A stretch of DNA of 10,887 nt from Pavlovales sp. CCMP2436 (Eukaryota > Haptophyta > Pavlovophyceae > Pavlovales). Shown piece after piece: positions 6,585-10,887 of the stretch. A model generated the notes under the pieces. It did no database searches and was not told the DNA's origin. It worked only from the letters and a program-made list of their open reading frames with translations. Numbering within the stretch: the stretch's first letter is position 1; every line of letters starts with the position of its first letter. The translations under genes and the position numbers were made by a program. The stretch covers positions 332,650-343,536 of the forward strand of contig MU631311.1 in the NCBI GenBank assembly GCA_026770615.1. Direction: 5' to 3'.

Positions 6585-7825
6585 ATGGACACGGTGCCCG
6601 CCATCTTCTCCCTCCCAGACGCAACGCCCGCCGCATCGCCCGCTGCGGAGGCGCCTGCAGCAGCACCCGCATCACCCGCTGTGGAAGCGCCCGCCGCAGC
6701 ACCTGCATCGCCCGCGGCTGATGCGCCAGCTGCCTCGCTTGGCAGTTCTTGCTCAGACTACTCGAGCAAAGTCAGCCGCCTGCTCGACTTCTGCAGGCTC
6801 GAGTCCAAGCGCGCACAGGTAATCTCCTTTTGTGGGTGTGTGTGTTGAGTGTGTGTTGGAGGAGGGGGGGGGTTCTGACTCTGTTATGCTAGACTATATT
6901 TTTATGTGCGGTATCTACGGTGTCGGGCAAGATCACGACTAACCTGAAGGCGCGCGAGCACCTCGAGAAGCACTTCAATTCGGAGGCGTGGACCAAGTCG
7001 CACCAGTTCAAGATCGTCAGCGATATCAAGATCGTGCACTCGCCGCGCGAGGTGATCGAGACTGAGCGGCAGCGTGGTGCCGCGAGCAAGTTCAGCGGCG
7101 CGGATGGCATCTCGGGCACGTACGAGTTCCTGGCGCTGACGTACAAGTTGATCGCGGTGCGCACTTTCGGCTGCTGGTGCGAGTACTGCTGGGAATGCGT
7201 GTGCGCTGGGGGCATGGGCTCGACGTGCCCGAGCCCCGCCGTAGGCTGCGGAAGGCCGATGTACGAGTGGGTCGAGCAGGAGCTGCGCCAGATCGACGAG
7301 CGCACAGTGCAGAAGACGCGCACGACCGCGCAGGCGGCGATCAAAGTGTTCGCGAAAAAGCTGCGACCAGGGAACTGGGTTGTCGCGCAGGCGCGCGAGG
7401 GCGGGCGCGGGCGGGGGGCAGGGGATCGGTACTGGATTGGGCAGGGTGCCGACGCAGGCGACGGCTCGTGCATCATCAAGGAGTTTACACACGGCGGCGG
7501 CAAGCTCGAGCAGACCCCCTTCACCAAGGGCGACACCGCGCTCGCGGTCAAGTGGTTTGACCGCCACGCTGCCGACCCCGAGGGCATGCATTTTGTCGAG
7601 TGGGACTCTGTGGCTGCCGGCAACGACCCCGACGCCCGCTTTGTCCTCAACTCGACCGAGGTGCGCGCCGCCAACGTGAAGCTTAACGTGGTCCCGCCCA
7701 TTGGTCGGCCGCTTGTCGTCAGTCGGGCGCGCCGGTCGGGCGTGCAGCCGCGCGCGCCCGAGGCGCCGACGATCTGGGAGCTCCCCCGCAAAGCTCACGG
7801 CGATATCCTCGCCACTCTGTGGTGA
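6585..7825 (+). CDS. Transposase-like C-terminal domain joined by an intron to an Ala/Pro-repeat exon
   Basis: Proposed mRNA: exon 1 6585-6818, intron 6819-6892, exon 2 6893-7825, giving 388 residues. Exon 1 starts at ATG 6585 (MDTVPAIFSLPD), carries three 12-residue repeats (ASPAAEAPAAAP type), then a Ser/Arg/Leu helix ending LESKRAQ. Exon 2 reads SGKITTNLKAREHLEKHF, then a Cys/Trp cluster (FGCWCEYCWECVCAGG, about residues 158-173 of the product), WVEQELRQIDER, LRPGNWVVAQARE, YWIGQGADAGDGSCIIKEF, GDTALAVKWFDR and VLNSTEVRA, ending ATLW at TGA. This string of motifs matches what I know as the C-terminal third of the same large transposase-like proteins whose N-terminus lies at 4571-6164 (there: 'SGKITTNLEAR..LE..F', 'CWCEAC', 'HYWVGQ..DAGDGSC', 'FNSTELRA', final 'CW'). 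All motifs are intact. It could be a leftover, a domesticated DNA-binding piece, or the last exons of a longer gene. Zinc binding by the Cys cluster is inferred. Confidence 0.55.
6633..6737 (+). repeat. Three 36-base coding repeats (12 residues each)
   Basis: Units begin at 6633, 6669 and 6705 and encode ASPAAEAPAAAP, ASPAVEAPAAAP and ASPAADAPAAS. Most differences between copies are at third codon positions or conservative (Glu/Asp, Ala/Val), which supports this reading frame being translated. The repeat probably makes a flexible, extended linker. Confidence 0.75.
6819..6892 (+). other. Spliceosomal intron, 74 bases, phase 0
   Basis: Donor CAG|GTAATC at 6818/6819 and acceptor ATGCTAG at 6892/6893. 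CTGAC at 6875-6879, 13 bases before the acceptor, fits a branch point. The intron contains a GT-rich stretch and a G-run, and in-frame stops (TGA near 6846, TAG at 6890-6892) that splicing would remove. Both exon ends fall on codon boundaries, so the two frames join cleanly. Confidence 0.6.
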
Positions 7826-8179
7826 TGGACGCTGCTGGTGAGCACCTTGCACGCGGCTTTTAAAATTTGTTTAATATTGTATATAATAATTAATTCCCAT
7901 CGAGTCCTCTCATCGTCGTCGGTTCATAACGACGTCACTTTCGCAAGTGAATCTGCCGTTTGGGGGGGGGGAAGGCGTTTTCCCCGCCGTGTATGAAAAA
8001 ATCGCCTGCGGCGCAACCACCACCCCCCCCCCCAATCGTAGATCGTAGATCGTAGAAAAAGTACATTTTTTATTAAGCCTATCTTAGAAACACTGCCGCC
8101 AGCTCATATTTCCGGACAATTAGCCAAACAGCAGCCAGCAACTCATAGTCATAGGAACGACCGTACGAGCTTAATGAGC
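7826..8179. other. Spacer between convergent genes
   Basis: No gene seen. Directly after the stop at 7825 comes AT-rich sequence (7858-7894, with TTTAATATTGTATATAATAATTAATT), a plausible 3' untranslated region or polyadenylation zone, though no AATAAA is present. A G10/C11 foldback and an ATCGTAG triplet repeat follow, then 8056-8179, which is AT-rich and featureless. The TLDc gene ends from the other side at 8180. Confidence 0.6.
7962..8055. repeat. G10/C11 foldback followed by three ATCGTAG repeats
   Basis: G10 at 7962-7971 is answered by C11 at 8023-8033. Inside, GGCGTTTTC (7974-7982) partly matches GAAAAAATCGCC (7995-8006), and CGCCG (7985-7989) matches CGGCG (8009-8013). The 7-mer ATCGTAG is then repeated three times without change at 8035-8055. 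Confidence 0.7.
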
Positions 8180-9116
8180 CTATATACCGAAAGAGCGCCC
8201 ATCAGCCGCTAGTGAAGTCGTTCCGGGCACGCGCTCGCCACGTGTGAACTCGCCGACAAGCACTTTGAGCGAGATGAGTTGCGCCTCATCCGCGTAGCTC
8301 GCGGTCGACGACGCAGTTCAGCCCCGCTGTGCTTTGCTCCGGGCCGCACCCCCGCCGAAGATGGACCGCCCACCATTCGGGGCGAGCGCATAGACCGCGC
8401 CCAGGCGCGAGCGCGCAACACGGGGAGCCAAGCGGTCGAGCGGGATTACGAGGGCATCTGGGCCAAAGCAAGGTCCAGCCGATGGGTCGTCAAGCGCGCG
8501 GCTAGCCCCGCGCCTCCAACTTTTGGGAACAGCTGTGGGCCCCAGACGAACGGGGCCAGTAGCGCGACGACGGGGCGCGCGCATCTCGCCCCGAGCAAAG
8601 CGGCGGCGAGCGACAGCGCTGGGGTGCCGAGGCTGAGCGCAGCGGCTGGCTCGATGAGCCAGGCGGGTGTCAGGAGGACATCGAGCTGCACGAGGGCCGG
8701 CAAGAGCGTCAAGAGTAGCGCGGGAAGCTGAGCTGCTGATGCGGCCGTGAGCGCCGCACCACAAGCGGTATTCTGCGGCAAGAGCCCGGACGGGTAGGTG
8801 AAGAGGAAGGCATCATTCCTCGGCCGCGCCCCACCGAGCGACGCCCAGCCCGAAGGGTTGTACTCACCGACGAGCGCCCCTTTCGCCGTGCGTGCGATCA
8901 TGACTGCAGGACCCAATCCATCACATCGCCGGTGAAAATCAGAGGCGGACCAGCCGTGTACGCTCGCATCGAAGGCGACACGGAGGCTGCGCCTTTCGAG
9001 CAGGCTGCCTGCGAGTGTCCCGCGGACAACGCTTCCGGCCGCAGCGCAAACTCGATGCCTGACGGGCGCACGAGCGCGGGCGTCACGAGCAAGACGAGCG
9101 CGAGGCCGAGCGCCAT
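8180..9116 (-). pseudogene. TLDc-domain protein with signal peptide, disrupted
   Basis: TLDc (TBC/LysM-associated) domains occur in oxidation-resistance proteins and bind V-ATPase in animals and fungi; the role in algae is less clear. ATG at 9114-9116 begins MALGLALVLLVTPALVRPSG, a clear signal peptide, then IEFALRPEALSAG. A missing base near 9016-9024 moves to the frame reading SLRVAFDASVHGWSASDFHR, CDGLGPAVMIARTAKGALVG, EYNPSGWASL, and DAFLFTYPSG: the first half of TLDc. An in-frame segment of 84 hydrophobic residues (8533-8784) follows, then LFPKVGGAGLA. A second one-base loss near 8495-8505 leads to FGPDALVIPLDRL, ARSRLGAVYALAPNGGRSIF and GGG. TGA at 8318-8320 interrupts; the same frame then gives the final strand DEAQLISLKVLVGEF and stops at TAG 8180-8182. 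All TLDc strands are present in order. No canonical intron removes the insertion in a frame-preserving way. Decayed gene, or a real gene damaged by indel errors. Confidence 0.75.
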
Positions 9117-9229
9117 GCGAGGCTGAGCGCGAGGCTGATTGCGAGACCAAGCGCGAGGCCGAGCGCGAGGCTGAGCGCGAGGCTGTGCGTGAGGCCGTGC
9201 GCGAGGCCGTGCGAGAGGCCGTGCGCGAG
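9096..9229. repeat. Twelve-base tandem repeat (CGCGAGGCYGWG type) over the TLDc gene start
   Basis: About eleven imperfect copies of a 12-base unit (CGCGAGGCTGAG, CGCGAGGCCGTG and variants). Read on the plus strand, one frame gives an acidic/basic heptad-like run of REAE/REAV units that ends RELLAQRSTK and TAA at 9254-9256; read on the minus strand it gives SAS/TAS-Arg repeats upstream of the TLDc start. The first copies overlap the TLDc signal-peptide codons. Confidence 0.7.
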
Positions 9230-9412
9230 TTGCTTGCCCAGCGCAGCACCAAGTAATTAAAGAATGACGATTTATTTAAATATTTAACAACGTGCAAGTA
9301 GAATTGGCAAGTAACGCCTAGCTCAGTCCGCGAGCCGAGCGGGATAACGGCAGAGTCATGCGCAGCCCGCCGGCCCTCCTTGTCGGCTCGCAGCGAGCCC
9401 TATAAGTAGCAT

Positions 9413-9452
<40 letters not shown>

Positions 9453-9542
9453 ACTTTGTCGGTTCGAGTGAACGCGATCAGTCTGTAAGTCTAAGCTCGA
9501 ATGAATCTCCTCTCGCACACTGCTGAGCCACTTCTATGTATA
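9230..9542. other. Spacer with poly-A run
   Basis: No gene seen. It separates the start of the TLDc gene (left) from the stop of the WSC gene (right), both on the minus strand, so it should contain the TLDc promoter and the WSC 3' untranslated region. It holds an AT-rich block (9253-9294), a 15-base hairpin GGCTCGC-A-GCGAGCC at 9385-9399, a 35-base A-run at 9417-9451, and TAGCTCAGTCCG (9319-9330) and GGTTCGAGT (9461-9469), which resemble tRNA-type A and B boxes but lie too far apart to be a tRNA. Confidence 0.55.
9417..9451. repeat. Poly-A run, 35 bases
   Basis: Thirty-five uninterrupted A residues between CAT and CACTTTG. It may be the 3' tail of a retroposed sequence in plus orientation (upstream candidate 9300-9416) or just slippage expansion. 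No flanking target-site duplication is obvious to me. Confidence 0.85.
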
Positions 9543-10187
9543 TTACAGCAGCTCGAAGCCCGGGGCGGCCGCGCCGCCGGGCGCAGCCAGTCTCTGGGCC
9601 TCACGCGTAGGTGCATAGCGCGTGCGCCGCGGGCCGTCGGCGAGCAGCGCGGCGCCAGCGGCGAGCGCGACGCCCAGCGCCGCTAGCCACGGGGAGGCAC
9701 CCTCGGTGTAATTTCTCGAGCTGCGCGCACTGTCGGCCTCGAGATGGTCGGCTGGCCCTCTTAGTCCCTTGGCCGCAGGGGCAGCGAACGGGGTCGGGTC
9801 TGCCCTGAGGCTGGCGGAATCGACTAGCGCGCCGAGCGAGAGCGTGCGGTAGAGGGAGTAGGTGCGCACCCCCGAGCCGTGGCAGGCGCGCGTGGGGAGG
9901 TCGTCGGCGGGGACCTTAAAGCAGGAAAGCAGCAGGTAGAGTCAGAGTCAAGAGTCTGGAACAGAACCAGAAAATTGTATTTCACTCTATGATGATACAA
10001 TAAAACAACAAATTAATTGGTGTTTAACGATTACGACGACGGCGGCAGAGACGCAGCTGCACACACACACACACGCACACACAGGCACACACACTAAACC
10101 AAAAAACGATCACGCGAAATATGCATAAAGCTGCATGCCCGTACGCCTTCGGGCTGCAAGTCGGGGGACGTTAAAAGAACTATTATA

Positions 10188-10277
<90 letters not shown>

Positions 10278-10472
10278 ATAAAGCTACCTCACGTTAGCAG
10301 TTCATAAACAGCAAATGAACCGACAGTGTAAAAAGAACCAAGAAAGATAAGAAAAAAGGTACCTCCCGGTCGACGACGGCGGCGGAGACGCAGTAGCACG
10401 CACCCGAGCCGAGCAGGAAGAAGTCGTACCTGCTCTCACCATGGAGAGGGGGGGGGGGAGAATAAGGAGGTC

Positions 10473-10517
<45 letters not shown>

Positions 10518-10695
10518 GAAGAGTACATTTGAAGAGTATATTTGAGGAGTATATTTGAAGGGTAAGCTTTTTTCGGTTGCACGTGCTCTCCCCCCCCAAA
10601 TATGTGTAAACATTCATTAAGAAACACACCCTTCGCTCGCGCACGGGCGGTGGCACGTGTCAGGTCCGGACGACGCGCCGCTCTGAACGACCCGC
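9543..10695 (-). CDS. WSC-like cell-surface protein, last three exons (5' incomplete)
   Basis: WSC domains are cysteine-rich carbohydrate-binding modules of surface proteins. Proposed minus-strand exons: 10695-10630 (66 bases), 10429-10363 (67 bases), 9914-9543 (372 bases with stop TAA). Phases agree at both junctions (2, then 0). The joined product reads GASSGPDTCHRPCASE, GYDFFLLGSGACYCVSAAVV, DREVPADDLPTRACHGSG and VRTYSLYRTLSLG. That is the second half of a WSC pattern: C-x3-C-x3-GY-x-F-x(6,8)-CxC-x(n)-V-x-D-x-L-x-C-x-G-x-YS-x-Y. Later come an N-glycosylation site (NYT), a hydrophobic membrane span (SPWLAALGVALAAGAALLA), basic residues right after it, and a short cytoplasmic tail ending GFELL: a type I membrane protein. 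The first WSC cysteines and the signal peptide must be encoded upstream. A possible donor GAAG|GTGAGA at 10819/10818 hints at another exon, but its frame did not fit cleanly. The exon structure is inferred from splice signals and domain continuity. Confidence 0.62.
10034..10056 (-). repeat. Partial exon copy inside the downstream intron
   Basis: These 23 bases match 10371-10393, part of the WSC exon at 10363-10429, with one mismatch, in the same orientation. On the minus strand the copy is preceded by a GT-repeat ending in TGTGCAG, an acceptor-like sequence, but is followed by TAATCG rather than a donor. Confidence 0.7.
10060..10094. repeat. CA microsatellite
   Basis: CA dinucleotides with a few G interruptions, inside the 448-base intron and directly beside the partial exon copy. 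Confidence 0.9.
10188..10280. repeat. CA then TA microsatellite (about 81 bases of TA)
   Basis: A short ACACAC run (10188-10200) passes into a TA repeat to 10280, broken only at TATGTA (10232-10237) and TATTTA (10261-10266). It is self-complementary and could form a cruciform; such tracts are also prone to assembly collapse. Confidence 0.92.
10473..10512. repeat. GA microsatellite
   Basis: AG dinucleotides with one AAA interruption. On the transcribed (minus) strand it is CT-rich and contributes to the polypyrimidine side of the 200-base intron. Confidence 0.9.
10510..10559. repeat. Four 13-base tandem repeats (GAGTATATTTGAA type)
   Basis: Units at 10510-10520 (two bases shorter), 10521-10533, 10534-10546 and 10547-10559 differ by one or two bases each. 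They directly abut the GA microsatellite, within the 200-base intron. Confidence 0.8.
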
Positions 10696-10887
10696 CTGAT
10701 GATTGGAAATATCTCAGAGTATTAGTATGCTTTGGGGGGGGGGAGGGGAGGTTAAGGGTATTATACTGGTTGATAGACTCGTACTGGGACATGGGGGGGG
10801 GAAGGGGGGGCATCTCACCTTCATAACCCCCAATGGGGGGGGGTACCACCACTACTACCAACTCAAGGGAGGGAGAGGGGGGGGGAG
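10696..10887. other. G-tract-rich region upstream of the WSC exons
   Basis: Contains repeated runs of 5 to 10 G on the plus strand (near 10733-10750, 10793-10810, 10835-10845, 10859-10886), so the minus strand is C-rich, as in long polypyrimidine tracts of introns. ATACTAATA lies at about 10720 on the minus strand, some 25 bases before the acceptor at 10696-10697, and resembles a branch point. GAAG|GTGAGA at 10819/10818 is a strong-looking donor. I could not define an exon here with confidence. Confidence 0.45.

Larger units (their letters stand above)
9915..10362 (-). other. Intron of the WSC-like gene (448 bases)
   Basis: Donor GGGAG|GTACC (10363/10362) and acceptor CTTTAAG|GTCCC (9915/9914), with TTTCCTGC before it. 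It joins exons in phase 0 and keeps the WSC pattern unbroken. It contains the CA and TA microsatellites and a partial copy of the preceding exon. Confidence 0.6.
10430..10629 (-). other. Intron of the WSC-like gene (200 bases)
   Basis: Donor GAAGG|GTGTGT (10630/10629) and acceptor GAGAGCAG|GTACG (10430/10429). On the minus strand the acceptor is preceded by a long C/T tract formed by the complement of a G11 run and of the GA microsatellite, and CTGAC lies just upstream of that tract. Phase 2 at both ends. Confidence 0.58.

Noticed and set aside
6902..7852. Minus-strand open frames of 300 and 316 residues
   Set aside because: They mirror the transposase C-terminal exon; composition is Arg/Ala/Leu-rich with no domain, while the plus strand has several family motifs.
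8279..8731. 150-residue plus-strand open frame
   Set aside because: Antisense to the second half of the TLDc protein and without recognisable motif.
8533..8791. Canonical intron explaining the TLDc insertion
   Set aside because: The only nearby donor (GTCCGG at 8791) joins out of phase with LFPKVGG and leads quickly to a stop.
9319..9469. tRNA gene
   Set aside because: A-box-like and B-box-like words are about 140 bases apart with a poly-A between; no cloverleaf can be drawn.
10471..10861. Minus-strand open frames with Ser-Leu runs
   Set aside because: They are translations of the GA microsatellite and C-tracts, and the proposed introns run through them.

Overview
The window looks like nuclear DNA of a GC-rich unicellular eukaryote, most likely a marine alga; a haptophyte or similar lineage is my best guess. 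Reasons: spliceosomal introns with good donor, branch-point and acceptor signals, long simple repeats (TA, CA, GA, poly-A, G-tracts), an F-box/Kelch protein, a TLDc protein and a WSC-type surface protein, plus HNH and transposase-like families that I associate with algal genomes. No database search was possible, so taxonomy and family names rest on motif reading.

Layout. 1-585 (+): broken fragment of a non-LTR-type retrotransposon polyprotein. 721-1944 (-): F-box/six-Kelch protein interrupted by two frameshifts and two in-frame TAG codons. 2081-3373 (+): intact 430-residue HNH-endonuclease-like protein built from two tandem NUMOD4/HNH_3/modular units, with a secretory or plastid-type N-terminus; it starts head-to-head with the F-box gene, 136 bases away. 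3374-4570: gene-poor, AT-richer DNA with an array of GTGATCCCT motifs and a perfect 16-base palindrome. 4571-6164 (+): N-terminal part of a large transposase-like protein, frameshifted and interrupted by TAG. 6585-7825 (+): what appears to be the C-terminal part of the same protein family, joined through a 74-base intron to an Ala/Pro-repeat exon; the middle, where a catalytic core would be expected, is absent. 7826-8179: low-complexity spacer. 8180-9116 (-): TLDc-domain protein with signal peptide, an in-frame hydrophobic insertion, two frameshifts and a TGA. 9230-9542: spacer with a 35-base poly-A. 9543-10695 (-): last three exons of a WSC-like single-pass membrane protein, with microsatellite-rich introns; its 5' end is not resolved.

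The cellular genes (F-box/Kelch, TLDc, WSC) all lie on the minus strand, and the mobile-element-like genes (retrotransposon, HNH, transposase) on the plus strand. Nothing suggests an operon or one shared pathway. The main theme is a transposon-invaded gene region in which several genes are broken by single-base indels and by in-frame stops, four of five being TAG. Either these are true pseudogenes or part of the damage is indel error in the assembly; homopolymer positions at some breaks make the second option real.
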